Notes under the pieces: model-generated
Database searches by the model: none
Seen by the model: only the letters and a program-made list of their open reading frames with translations
Told to the model about the DNA's origin: nothing
NCBI GenBank assembly: GCA_031180725.1
Contig: JAPSLO010000008.1
Coordinates: 62,001 to 126,000 of the forward strand
Direction: 5' to 3'
DNA from: Roseomonas sp.
GTDB lineage: Bacteria > Pseudomonadota > Alphaproteobacteria > Acetobacterales > Acetobacteraceae
Length of the DNA: 64,000 bases
Translations under genes and position numbers: made by a program
Shown: positions 52,966 to 61,764 of the stretch, piece after piece
Position numbering within the stretch: the stretch's first letter is position 1
Layout of the letters: each line of letters begins with the position of its first letter

Positions 52966-54507
52966 TCAGATCTCCAGCTCAATCAAGAAGGGCCCGTCCT
53001 TAGCGAAGCTCTGCTTCATCAGGTCGGCGCAACCTTCCAGGGTGGCAGTCTTCGCGGCCTCCACGCCCATGCCGTTGGCAATCTTCACCCAGTCGAGGTC
53101 CGGGTTGCCCAGATCCATCATGTCCATCGCCGTGCGGCCCGGATTCGCGCCAACGCCGCGATATTCACCCAGTAGGATCGCGTATTTCCGGTTCGACAGC
53201 ACGATGGTCGTCACCGGCAGCTTCTCCCGCGCCTGGGTCCAGAGCCCCTGCAGCGTGTACATGCCGGAGCCATCCGCCTGCAGGTTCACCACCCGCCGCC
53301 CGCCGGCGCCCACCGCCGCGCCGGTGGCCAACGGGATGCCGCAGCCGATCGCGCCGCCGGTAATCTGCAGCCAATCATGTGGCGGCGCCGCATGGGTTTC
53401 CTTGAAGAACCCGCGGCCGAAGGAGACGCTTTCATCCGCCACCACCGCATCCTCCGGCATCAGCGCGGCCAGCGTGCGGGCCAGCCCCTCTGGCGTTGGC
53501 GCTCCCTTGGCCGGCTCCGGCCGGGGGCCCGGGTCGGGCAGGGCGACCTTCGGCGCGCCCAGCTCCTCGGCGAGCGCGGTCAGCGCCTGGACCGGGTCGG
53601 CCTCGTAGCGCGTCAGCAGCAGGATATCGGCGTCTTCCCGGTGGTGCCGGCTCGGCTTGCCCGGATAGGCGAAGAAGCCGACGGGCGCCTTGCTGTTCAC
53701 CAGGATGATGGTGGTGAAGGGCTTCAGCGCCTCCACCGCCATGTCCACCGGATATGGCACGCGCTCCAGCTGAAGCCGACCGCGGCCCCGCTCCACCCTT
53801 CCGTTCGACATCTCGGCCAGCACCGTCGCGCCGGTGGCTTGGCCGATGCGCCAGGCGAGGGCCTGCGCCTCCCCGGTCAGGGCCAGGCCGCCCAGCAGGA
53901 TCAGCACGTTCTTCCTCTCCCGCAGCGCCCGGGCGGCGTTGCGCACGGCCAGCGGGTCGGCTTGCGGCGCCGGCGGAACGGGCAGCGCGGGTGCGGGGCC
54001 GGCCGGCGCATCGTCCCAGCAGGTGTCGGATGGAAGGATCAGCGTGGCGATCTGGCCAGGGGAGCTGCGCGCCGCCTGCACCGCCACCGCGGCATCGCGC
54101 GCCACCTCCTCGGCCTTCTGCACCGTGCGCGTCCAGGCGGAAACGCCGCGCGCCCAGCCCTCGGTATCCGCCGTCAGCTGTGCATCCAACGGCCGGTGAT
54201 AGGTGGCCTGGTCGCCCACGCAGTTCACGATGCCACTGCGGGCGCGACGGGCATTGTGCAGGTTGGCCAGGCCATTCGCCAGGCCAGGGCCGCAATGCAG
54301 CAGGGTGGCCGCCGGCTTGCGCGCCATGCGCCAGTAGCCGTCGGCCATGCCGGTGACGACATTCTCCTGCAGGCCGAGCACGCAGCGCATTCCGGGAATG
54401 CGGTCCAGCGCCGCGACGAAATGCATCTCGCTGGTGCCGGGATTCGCGAAACACACGTCCACACCGCTGCCAAGCAGCGTATGCACCAGAGATTCAGCAC
54501 CGTTCAC
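52966..54507 (-). CDS. Thiamine-diphosphate-dependent enzyme, acetolactate synthase large-subunit-like
   Basis: A 513-residue ThDP enzyme. The N-terminal pyrimidine domain has SLVHTLLGSGVDVCFANPGT and the activating Glu in VLGLQENVVTGMADGY. The central domain has ILLGGLALTGEAQALAWRIG. The C-terminal diphosphate domain has QADGSGMYTLQGLWTQAREK with the metal-binding Asp, then VLSNRKYAILLGEY. I chose a GTG at 54507 because it yields the N-G-A-E-S-L-V start usual in this group and has GGGAG upstream; the next upstream start would add 31 unrelated residues. It is annotated as acetolactate synthase in relatives, but it lacks a regulatory-subunit neighbour and is shorter than anabolic IlvB, so a catabolic decarboxylase or lyase is more likely. 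Confidence 0.85.
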   Translation of the reverse strand: MNGAESLVHTLLGSGVDVCFANPGTSEMHFVAALDRIPGMRCVLGLQENVVTGMADGYWRMARKPAATLLHCGPGLANGLANLHNARRARSGIVNCVGDQATYHRPLDAQLTADTEGWARGVSAWTRTVQKAEEVARDAAVAVQAARSSPGQIATLILPSDTCWDDAPAGPAPALPVPPAPQADPLAVRNAARALRERKNVLILLGGLALTGEAQALAWRIGQATGATVLAEMSNGRVERGRGRLQLERVPYPVDMAVEALKPFTTIILVNSKAPVGFFAYPGKPSRHHREDADILLLTRYEADPVQALTALAEELGAPKVALPDPGPRPEPAKGAPTPEGLARTLAALMPEDAVVADESVSFGRGFFKETHAAPPHDWLQITGGAIGCGIPLATGAAVGAGGRRVVNLQADGSGMYTLQGLWTQAREKLPVTTIVLSNRKYAILLGEYRGVGANPGRTAMDMMDLGNPDLDWVKIANGMGVEAAKTATLEGCADLMKQSFAKDGPFLIELEI

Positions 54508-54704
54508 GACAGAGATCTCCCGCCCTTGCTGGCGGGAAGCTGCAAGGCCGGGCGCCGTGCCGCAAGGGGGGCTCGCGAAATCAATCTTCCCGCATCGCAA
54601 TATGGCGCCAGAAATTCTTTACGCTTCGTGATGTTTTCGCAATGCTGTGAACAAGGAAGATGGTAGCCGGTGAACTGCGCCGGCCGCTTCAGGGGGACCA
54701 GGGC

Positions 54705-56999
54705 ATGCCGCGCTTGGCAATCGCATTCTTCTGCTCCGGCTTCGGCGCCCTGCTCTGCCAGATCGTCTGGCAGCGGATGCTGGGCATCTTCGCCGGATCG
54801 GACACGATCTCAGCCGCGCTGGTCGTCGGGGCCTTCCTGGCTGGTTTGGGGCTCGGCTCCATCCTCGGCGCCAAGATCGCCGACCGCCTCCCGCCCTTCG
54901 CAGCGCTGGTCGGCTTCGCCATCGCCGAGGTGCTGGTTGCCGCCTTCGCGCTGGTCTCCAAGCTGTTTCTTTACGACATCCTGGCCACCGACCTGGCAGG
55001 GGTGGTGGATGACCCCCTCGTCATCTTCGCCCTGTGCTTCGCGGGGCTGGTGCTGCCCACCACGCTAATGGGCGCATCCCTGCCCCTGCTGGCACGCGCC
55101 ATCGCCACCAGCCTGGAGACGGTGGCAGAGCGGATCGGCACGCTCTATGGCCTGAACACGCTGGGGGCCGGCCTCGGCGCGCTGCTGGGCGGCTGGCTGC
55201 TGGTGGGCAATCTTGGCTATGTCGGCGCCCTGGTGCTGGCAGCGGCGATGAACACCATCGCGGCGCTGCTGGCACTAACCCTTTTGCCCGGTCTGCGCGG
55301 CCATGCCGGCCCGCCCCCGGCCACCGCCAGTGGGGTGGCCGGGCGGCTACCGGAGCCCTTCGGCAGCCTGCGCGTGTGGTGCCTGCTGGTCTTTCTCTCG
55401 GGCTACGTCATCGTGGCGCTGGAGATTGTCTGGGTGCGGCTGCTGGGCCAGGTCGGGCAATACCACGCCTATCTGTTCCCCACCGTACTGGGCATCTTTC
55501 TGCTGGCCGATGGGCTGGGCATGTGGCTGGCCGCGCGCATGGTGCGCAGCATGGACGACCCTCGCCGCGCCTTCTTCCTGACCCAGGCCGGCGGCTTTGC
55601 CCTGGCAGCGGTGCTGATCCTGGCGCTGTACCTGGCCCTGCCCTATCCGCCCTTCAGCGAGACGGTGGCGGTGGACCGTTTCCGCCTGAAGGGTAGTGGG
55701 CTCGTCACCTCAGTCCTCCTGACAGTAGTGGTGGTGGGGCCGCCCAGCTTCCTGATCGGCATGACCTTCCCCTTCGTGCAGCGTGCCGTGCAGCAGGACC
55801 TGACAAGCGTGGGCGCGCGAGTGGGCTGGGTGCAGTTGGCGAACATCCTGGGCAATGCTGCGGGTTCCATCGGCACGGGCATCGTCACCTTCCACCTGCT
55901 CGGCACCTCCGGCACGCTGAAGCTGTTGGCGGTGCTGTCCCTGCTGCTGGTGCTTGGCTGGCTCTGGAAGGGCGGCAAGCACCGCGGCGCGGAACTGGCC
56001 CTGGCCGCCGCCAGCGCGACCGCCTTCTTCCTGCTGCCCTCGAACGCCGCCTTTTGGTCGCGCCTGCACGGCGAGGGCCCGGGCATGCGCACCGCCTGGG
56101 CCGAATCGCGCTCTGGCGTCGCCTTCTTCCGCGACGACGCCAACCTGGGCGCGCAGCCGCATGGCCCCTTCTTCATCCAGGGCTTCAGCCAGGGTCGCAT
56201 CCCCTTCCTGCCCATCCATCAGTTCCTGGGCGCGGTAGGACCGCTAATCCACTCGAATCCGGCGCGGGTGCTGTGCATCGGCGTGGGCTCCGGCGGCACC
56301 CCTTGGGCGGCGGGCGTCTCCCCTGCCACGCAGCAGGTCCGTGCCATCGAGCTGATCGAACCGGTACTGACCGCGCTGGAGCAGATTGCGGCGCGCCACC
56401 CGGAGGGCCCGATCGCCGAGATGTTCCGCAACCCGCGCTGGAGGCTGGAATATGGCGATGGCCGCCGCGCGCTGGCGCGCGGGGCGGAGCAGTACGACGT
56501 CATCCAGGCGGATGCGATTCTACCGGAGACCTCGCAGTCCGGCCTGCTTTACTCCGAGGAATTCCTGCAGCAGGTCCGCCGGCGGCTGGCGCCGGGCGGG
56601 CTCTATGTGCAATGGGCCCCGTCGGAGCGAGTGGTGGAAACTTTCGCCGCGGTCTTCCCGCACGCGTTGCTGCTGATGCCGGGCTCCGTGCTGGTCGGCT
56701 CCAACGACCCGATTCGCTACGATCCAAGGGTCCTGGCCGCCCGCTTCGCCGATCCCACGGTCCAAGCGCATCTGACACGCGGCAACGCCGGCAGCGTGGA
56801 TTACCCGGCGCATTTCTCCCGCCCTGCCCTGACCTGGCGGCCGGAAACGCCACGCCGGCAGGCCAGCATCACGGATGTCTTCCCGCGCGACGAGTTCTAC
56901 CTGAACAATCCCGTTTCGGGCACGCAGCACCTGACCGATCCGGGCGGCCCGGTGGCGGCGGCGCGGCCTGAACTGGCCAGCGTCCCGCGACACCGTTAG
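54705..56999 (+). CDS. Fused polytopic membrane / spermidine synthase-like protein
   Basis: A 764-residue fusion. The N-terminal 450 residues hold about 12 membrane helices in the MFS-like pattern of such fusions (FFCSGFGALLCQIVWQRMLG, ASLPLLARAIATSLETVAER, GTLYGLNTLGAGLGALLGGW). Residues about 525-690 form a Rossmann methyltransferase-like domain of the spermidine synthase family: VLCIGVGSGGTPWAAG, AIELIEPVLTALEQIAA, then YGDGRRALARGAEQYDVIQAD and GLLYSEEFLQQVRRRLAPGG. The ATG at 54705 with AGGGGGACCAGGGC upstream is preferred over 54660. True polyamine synthesis is doubtful for these membrane fusions. It may modify or transport a membrane-proximal substrate. Confidence 0.8.
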   Translation: MPRLAIAFFCSGFGALLCQIVWQRMLGIFAGSDTISAALVVGAFLAGLGLGSILGAKIADRLPPFAALVGFAIAEVLVAAFALVSKLFLYDILATDLAGVVDDPLVIFALCFAGLVLPTTLMGASLPLLARAIATSLETVAERIGTLYGLNTLGAGLGALLGGWLLVGNLGYVGALVLAAAMNTIAALLALTLLPGLRGHAGPPPATASGVAGRLPEPFGSLRVWCLLVFLSGYVIVALEIVWVRLLGQVGQYHAYLFPTVLGIFLLADGLGMWLAARMVRSMDDPRRAFFLTQAGGFALAAVLILALYLALPYPPFSETVAVDRFRLKGSGLVTSVLLTVVVVGPPSFLIGMTFPFVQRAVQQDLTSVGARVGWVQLANILGNAAGSIGTGIVTFHLLGTSGTLKLLAVLSLLLVLGWLWKGGKHRGAELALAAASATAFFLLPSNAAFWSRLHGEGPGMRTAWAESRSGVAFFRDDANLGAQPHGPFFIQGFSQGRIPFLPIHQFLGAVGPLIHSNPARVLCIGVGSGGTPWAAGVSPATQQVRAIELIEPVLTALEQIAARHPEGPIAEMFRNPRWRLEYGDGRRALARGAEQYDVIQADAILPETSQSGLLYSEEFLQQVRRRLAPGGLYVQWAPSERVVETFAAVFPHALLLMPGSVLVGSNDPIRYDPRVLAARFADPTVQAHLTRGNAGSVDYPAHFSRPALTWRPETPRRQASITDVFPRDEFYLNNPVSGTQHLTDPGGPVAAARPELASVPRHR

Positions 57000-57027
57000 C
57001 GTTCCCGGCGCGCAAAGGGCGGGGCGG

Positions 57028-57480
57028 ATGAGAAAGGTGCTGATCTTCGGCTTCCTGTGCGGAGCCCTTTCGGTCTTCGTGTTCCACCAGGGCACGATCT
57101 ACCTGCTGCACCACCAGTTCGCCCTGCTGAAGACACTGGGCGTGCCTGACGCCTTCCGCCCGGCAACGGATGGCTACAGCTTCCGTCCGGTACCGCCGCT
57201 GGGGGTGCCGCAGGTGCTCTCGCTCGCCTTCTGGGGCGGCGTCTGGGGCATCCTGCTGGCGGCGCTGCTCCGCTACACGCGGCTGCCGGACTTACTGACC
57301 GGCCTTCTGTTCGGCGGTCTGGTCTGCACCCTGGTCGGCTTCACCCTGGTGGCCCAGGCGCGCGGCCAGCCCATGCTGAGCGCCAGCGCCATCACCTGGG
57401 CACGCGTTATTGTCATCAACGGTGCCTGGGGCCTTGGCGCCGCCCTGCTGATGCGGCCTCTCAGGGTCGCCCGCGGGTAG
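57028..57480 (+). CDS. Conserved-looking four-helix membrane protein
   Basis: A 150-residue protein with four hydrophobic segments (about residues 3-30, 68-85, 92-112, 124-142) and a loop HHQFALLKTLGVPDAFRPAT between the first two. It starts 28 bases after the fusion-protein gene on the same strand, so co-transcription is likely. No enzyme motif is recognised. The overall plan, with a Pro/Val-rich loop PVPPLGVPQVLSLAFWGG, resembles uncharacterised inner-membrane proteins of alphaproteobacteria. Confidence 0.72.
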   Translation: MRKVLIFGFLCGALSVFVFHQGTIYLLHHQFALLKTLGVPDAFRPATDGYSFRPVPPLGVPQVLSLAFWGGVWGILLAALLRYTRLPDLLTGLLFGGLVCTLVGFTLVAQARGQPMLSASAITWARVIVINGAWGLGAALLMRPLRVARG

Positions 57481-57481
57481 A

Positions 57482-57514
57482 GCGGCTTCCGCTTGCCGGG
57501 CTCGCCGAAGCCGC
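57482..57514 (+). terminator. Weak hairpin after the four-helix membrane protein gene
   Basis: GCGGCTTC and GAAGCCGC pair over 8 bp around a 17-base loop, starting just after the stop codon, and are followed a few bases later by a T-containing tract (CTTGTTTTAG). It is a possible terminator; the long loop weakens the case. Confidence 0.35.
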
Positions 57515-57594
57515 ATTAGTCCCTTGTTTTAGCGAACTTCTCGAGTCGCCGGGCAATTACGCCTGACTTGAAAATGCTACGGCGGCCGCCCGCC

Positions 57595-58002
57595 TCAGCC
57601 CCCCTCGCTGCCGGTTTCCTCTCCGCGCAGCGCGGGCAGCGTGCCCAACGCCTCCCCGGCCTTGGCGCGGGCGGCGGGCAGGTCGGCCCCCTCCTCCCGC
57701 ACTGTGCTGAGGGCCGCGCTCACCTCCCGCACGGCCGTCTGCCAGTTGGCGCCTTGGCGGGCGCCGGAAGGCAGGCCCAGCATCGCCCTCTCGACATCGC
57801 TCAACGCCTGACGCAGCCGTGAACGCGCCATGGACGCGGGCAACGTGCCTTCATCAATTCGTGTGATGGTATCGCGCAGCTCGGCTTCCGCGCCGCGCAG
57901 AGCCCGCACGGCTTCCGCGCCGCTACCCGTCTGGCTGGTCTGCCCCGCGGCGGGCGCGGCCAGCAACAGGCCGGCGGCCACCGCGGCCATGATGGTCCGC
58001 AT
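57595..58002 (-). CDS. Small periplasmic helical protein
   Basis: A 135-residue protein with a clear signal peptide (MRTIMAAVAAGLLLAAPAAG, cut near AAGQ) and an all-helical, Ala/Arg/Glu-rich mature part with three probable helices (about residues 30-50, 58-75 and 87-115). The ATG at 58002 with GGGAGA upstream is chosen over a TTG two codons earlier. It is divergent from the molybdopterin dehydrogenase gene. No family was recognised and function is unknown. Confidence 0.65.
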   Translation of the reverse strand: MRTIMAAVAAGLLLAAPAAGQTSQTGSGAEAVRALRGAEAELRDTITRIDEGTLPASMARSRLRQALSDVERAMLGLPSGARQGANWQTAVREVSAALSTVREEGADLPAARAKAGEALGTLPALRGEETGSEGG

Positions 58003-58124
58003 GGACAATCTCCCTTTCGGCCGCGGGGGCGAACGCTCGCCTCAAGTTGGGGTTGCCCCCTTCCCGAACCGCCCCGGCCCGTCCGATGATGGGCGGCAAC
58101 AGGTAACACCGGGGAACGGACAGC

Positions 58125-60443
58125 ATGGCGAAGTTCGGGTTGAGCCAGTCGGTGCGGCGTGTCGAGGATCCGCGCCTGCTGAAGGGCCAGGGCCGCTACA
58201 CTGACGATATCAGCCTGCCCGGCCAGACCTATGGCGTGGTGCTGCGCAGCCCGCATGCGCATGCGAAGATCCTGTCCATCGACATCAGCGGCGCGAAGGC
58301 GGTGCCGGGCGTGCTGGCCGTGATCACCGGCGCCGACCTGGAGGCCCAGGGCATCGGCCATGTGCCCTGCATGATCCCGCTGAAGAACAGGGATGGCACG
58401 CCGCGCGCCGAAACGCCGCACCCGGCCATCGCCGTGGGCGCGGTGCGCTATGTGGGCGACCCCGTTGCCTTCATCGTCGCGGAAACGCCCCAGGGCGCCC
58501 GGGACGGCGCCGAGGCGGTGATGGTGGACTACGACGTGCTGCCCGCCGCGACCGACCTCGCCACCGCCCACCAGCCGGGCGCACCCTTGGTGTGGGAAGG
58601 CGTGAAGAACAATATCGCCTTCGACTGGGAAGCCGGCGACCGGCAGAAGACGGATGCCGCCTTCGCCCGCGCCGCGCATGTCACGCGGCTAACGGTGGTG
58701 AACAACCGCGTGGTCGTCTCCAGCATGGAAGCGCGCGCCGCCGTCGCGGCCTGGGAGGGCGACCGGCTGACGCTGCACACAAACACCCAGGGCTCCTGGT
58801 CGGTGCGCGACATGCTGGCAAAGGCGGTGCTGAAGATGCCGGCGGAGAAGATCCGTGTGCTGACGCCCGATGTCGGCGGCGGCTTCGGCATGAAGCTCTT
58901 CCTCTACCCTGAGCATGTGATGGTGTCCGTCGCCGCGCGCCAGATCGGCCGCCCGGTGAAATGGGCCAGCGAACGCACGGAAGCCTTCCTGTCCGACACC
59001 CATGGCCGCGACAACATCACCGTGGGTGAGCTGGCGCTGGACAAGGATGGTAAGTTCCTGGCGCTGCGGACGAAGAACTACGCCAATATGGGCGCCTACT
59101 TTTCCAACTTCGCGCCCTTCATCCCGACTGGCGCGGGGACGAAGGTGCTGGCCAGCGTCTATGGATTCGAGGCGATCCACGCCAATGTCCTCGGCGTCCT
59201 GACGCATACCGTGCCGGTGGATGCCTATCGCGGCGCGGGCCGACCGGAATCCAACTATCTGGTGGAACGCCTGATCGACACCGCGGCGCGCGAAATAGGG
59301 ATCGACCGCGTGGAGATCCGCAAGCGCAACATGGTGCCGCCGAGCGCCATGCCCTACGTCTCCGCCATGGGGCAGCGCTATGACAGCGGCGATTTCAGCA
59401 GGCTTCTGGATACCGCCCTGCAGAAGATCGACTGGGCCGGCTTCGAGGCGCGGCGCGCTGAGGCCGCGAAGCGCGGCAAGAAGCGCGGCATCGGCCTGGC
59501 CTACTACCTGGAAGCCACCGGCGGCGGCCCGACGGAGAACGCCAAGGTGGTCTTCGCCGAGGACGGCATGGTGGATGTCTATGTCGGCACCCAGAGTACC
59601 GGCCAGGGCCATGAGACGGCCTATGCCATGCTCACCAGCCATGAACTCGGCATCCCCGTGGACAAGATCCGCGTGAAGCAGGGCGATTCCGAAAGCCTGC
59701 CGGATGGCGGCGGCACTGGCGGTGCCCGCAGCCTCTATTCCGAAGGCCAGGCCATCCTGGTGACCACGGCGAGCGTGGTGGAGAAGGGCAAGCAGGCGGC
59801 GGCAGAGGTACTGGAAGCCGCCGTGGCGGATATCGAGTTCACCCCCCGCGGCGCTGGCGGCGGCCGCTTCCTGGTGGCCGGCACCGACCGTGGCATCGGC
59901 ATCCTGGAACTGGCGACCGAGCAGCGGAAGCGCGTCGCGGCCGGCCAGAGCACCATTCTGCTGGACACGATGGAGACGGCGAAGATCGACGCCCACACCT
60001 TCCCCAATGGCTGCCACATGGCCGAGGTGGAGGTGGACACCGATACCGGCATTGTCACGGTGCCGCGCTACATTGTGGTGGATGACGTGGGCCATGCGCT
60101 GAACCCGCTGATCGTGCGCGGCCAGGTGCATGGCGGCGTGGCCCAGGGCGTCGGCCAGGCGCTGTTCGAGCGGACGGCCTATGACAGCGCCTCGGGCCAG
60201 CTTCTCTCGGCCAGCTTCATGGACTACGCCCTGCCGCGGGCAAACGACCTGCCGGACATCGACGTGGAACTGGTCGCGGTGGAGTGCGAGACCAACCCAC
60301 TGGGCGTGAAGGGCGCCGGGGAGGCCGGCGCCGTCGGCTCCCCGCCCGCCGTCATCAATGCGCTGGTGGACGCACTGGGCGGCAAGGTGGTGGACATGCC
60401 AGCCACGCCTGAGTCCGTCTGGAAGGCTTTGCGCGCCGCATGA
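58125..60443 (+). CDS. Xanthine dehydrogenase family molybdopterin-binding large subunit
   Basis: A 772-residue molybdenum hydroxylase large subunit. The N-terminal Ald_Xan_dh_C domain starts SVRRVEDPRLLKGQGRYTDD. The MoCo-binding domain has VLTPDVGGGFGMKLFLYPEH, VDAYRGAGRPESNYLVER and STGQGHETAYAMLTSHELG, and the catalytic Glu is in GVKGAGEAGAVGSPP. The active-site loop is AYRGAGRPE, not the AYRCSFR of true CO dehydrogenase, so CO is unlikely as substrate. It probably hydroxylates an aldehyde or N-heterocycle. No FAD-binding or 2Fe-2S subunit gene adjoins, which is odd because the enzyme needs them for electron exit. Confidence 0.9.
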   Translation: MAKFGLSQSVRRVEDPRLLKGQGRYTDDISLPGQTYGVVLRSPHAHAKILSIDISGAKAVPGVLAVITGADLEAQGIGHVPCMIPLKNRDGTPRAETPHPAIAVGAVRYVGDPVAFIVAETPQGARDGAEAVMVDYDVLPAATDLATAHQPGAPLVWEGVKNNIAFDWEAGDRQKTDAAFARAAHVTRLTVVNNRVVVSSMEARAAVAAWEGDRLTLHTNTQGSWSVRDMLAKAVLKMPAEKIRVLTPDVGGGFGMKLFLYPEHVMVSVAARQIGRPVKWASERTEAFLSDTHGRDNITVGELALDKDGKFLALRTKNYANMGAYFSNFAPFIPTGAGTKVLASVYGFEAIHANVLGVLTHTVPVDAYRGAGRPESNYLVERLIDTAAREIGIDRVEIRKRNMVPPSAMPYVSAMGQRYDSGDFSRLLDTALQKIDWAGFEARRAEAAKRGKKRGIGLAYYLEATGGGPTENAKVVFAEDGMVDVYVGTQSTGQGHETAYAMLTSHELGIPVDKIRVKQGDSESLPDGGGTGGARSLYSEGQAILVTTASVVEKGKQAAAEVLEAAVADIEFTPRGAGGGRFLVAGTDRGIGILELATEQRKRVAAGQSTILLDTMETAKIDAHTFPNGCHMAEVEVDTDTGIVTVPRYIVVDDVGHALNPLIVRGQVHGGVAQGVGQALFERTAYDSASGQLLSASFMDYALPRANDLPDIDVELVAVECETNPLGVKGAGEAGAVGSPPAVINALVDALGGKVVDMPATPESVWKALRAA

Positions 60444-60453
60444 GGCTTGCCTG

Positions 60454-61284
60454 ATGGCCGCGGCGCGCCCCTTCGAATTGGTGCGCCGCGCGCCATCCGG
60501 TCCCCTGGCCGGGCATGTGATCGCCCTGACCGGTTACCGGGAGACAGCGGCCGCCCTGCTGCACCAGCGAGAAGCTGCACCGCTCCGTATTCCCTTCGTT
60601 GTCAGCTTCGGCACGCCCTTCCGCATCGCTCTCGGCCGCGACGTAGGCGAAGCTGACGCCCAGGGGAGCTTCGCCGCAGGTCTGTTCCCGGGTCCGGTAG
60701 ACATTCTCTCGGACGGCCGCGCCGCATGCCTGCAGGTGGATTTTACCCCGCTCGGCGCCATCCGCTTGTTCGGCGGCGCACTGCGCGACATGGCGGGCCG
60801 CATGGTGCCGCTGGAAGCGCTGTTCGGCGCCGCTGGCCGCGCCTTGGCGGAATGCCTGAGCGAGACACCGGACTGGAGCGGCCGCTTCGATGTCATGGAG
60901 GCCTTCCTGGCTCCACGCCTCTGCCATAGCCCCTCCCCCGGCCTCGCCTATGCCTGGCGGCGGCTGCGGCAGAGTGGCGGGACATTGCGGGTGGAGACAC
61001 TCGCCAAGGAGATGGGCTGGAGTCGACAGCGGCTGCACGCGTCCTGCGTGGCGGAGCTGGGGCTGAGTCCGAAAGCCCTGGCGCGGCTGCTGCGCTTCCA
61101 TCGGGCCTGTGCCCTGGCCCGGCGGGGCCTCGATGGCTGGGCCGGCATCGCCGCGACGGCTGGCTATGCCGATCAGGCCCATCTCGTCCGCGACTTCACC
61201 GCCCTGGCCGGCGAGCCGCCGCGTGCCTGGGCCCGCCGCGCCGCACTGGCCCTGCCGCATCCCGAGATCCCGGATCAGCCCTGA
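60454..61284 (+). CDS. AraC-family regulator with DUF6597-like N-terminal domain
   Basis: A 276-residue regulator. The N-terminal half (residues 10-130, with GHVIALTGYRETAAALLHQR and FFAAGLFPGP-like GSFAAGLFPGPVDIL) matches the sensor part of AraC proteins with a DUF6597-type domain. The C-terminal 100 residues hold the two-helix-turn-helix AraC domain (LRVETLAKEMGWSRQRLHAS, then GWAGIAATAGYADQAHLVRD). It starts 10 bases after the dehydrogenase stop and is followed by a VOC-family gene 66 bases on. AraC/VOC pairs of this type are common. The ATG at 60454 has only a weak ribosome-binding site. Confidence 0.85.
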   Translation: MAAARPFELVRRAPSGPLAGHVIALTGYRETAAALLHQREAAPLRIPFVVSFGTPFRIALGRDVGEADAQGSFAAGLFPGPVDILSDGRAACLQVDFTPLGAIRLFGGALRDMAGRMVPLEALFGAAGRALAECLSETPDWSGRFDVMEAFLAPRLCHSPSPGLAYAWRRLRQSGGTLRVETLAKEMGWSRQRLHASCVAELGLSPKALARLLRFHRACALARRGLDGWAGIAATAGYADQAHLVRDFTALAGEPPRAWARRAALALPHPEIPDQP

Positions 61285-61350
61285 CATTCCTTCAAGCCTT
61301 GCCCTGCCGGGCGTGTCATGTTTTCCGGCCCAGCCGAGGAGGAGAAGGAG

Positions 61351-61764
61351 ATGACCGAAGCGCCACGACTCTATCCGACAATGCGCTGCCAGGATGCGGA
61401 GGCGATGATCCGCTGGCTCTGCGAGGTGCTGGGCTTCCGCACATTGCAAGTCTACCGCGCCGATGGTGTCGTGGTACACGCGGAACTCGCCTATGGCAGT
61501 TCCATCCTGATGCTGGGCCAGGCGAAGGACGATGCCTATGGCGCGCTGGTCGGTGATCCGAAGGGCCGGCGCACCGATGCGCTGTATCTCGCCGTGCCGG
61601 ATGCCGATGCTCTGCACGCCCGCGTAACGGCGGCCGGTGCCCGCATCGAAACACCTTTGCATGACACCGACTATGGCAGCCGGGACTTCGCCTTCCGCGA
61701 CCCCGAGGGCAACCTCTGGGCGATCGGTACCTATTGGCCGAAGGCGGCAGAGGAACGCGGCTAG
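61351..61764 (+). CDS. VOC-family (glyoxalase/bleomycin resistance fold) protein
   Basis: A 137-residue vicinal oxygen chelate protein of the PhnB-like type. It has TMRCQDAEAMIRWLCEVLGF, a beta-alpha-beta-beta-beta module with HAELAYGSSILMLGQ, then a second module with DALYLAVPDADALHARVTAA and a terminal DYGSRDFAFRDPEGNLWAIG with the conserved metal-site Glu region. The excellent Shine-Dalgarno GAGGAGAAGGAG supports the ATG at 61351. It lies downstream of the AraC gene and ends in a 4-base convergent overlap with the next gene. Substrate unknown. Confidence 0.85.
   Translation: MTEAPRLYPTMRCQDAEAMIRWLCEVLGFRTLQVYRADGVVVHAELAYGSSILMLGQAKDDAYGALVGDPKGRRTDALYLAVPDADALHARVTAAGARIETPLHDTDYGSRDFAFRDPEGNLWAIGTYWPKAAEERG

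Noticed and set aside
58125-60443. Carbon monoxide dehydrogenase (CoxL)
   Set aside because: The loop reads AYRGAGRPE, not AYRCSFR, and CoxM/CoxS genes are absent, so CO oxidation is not supported.
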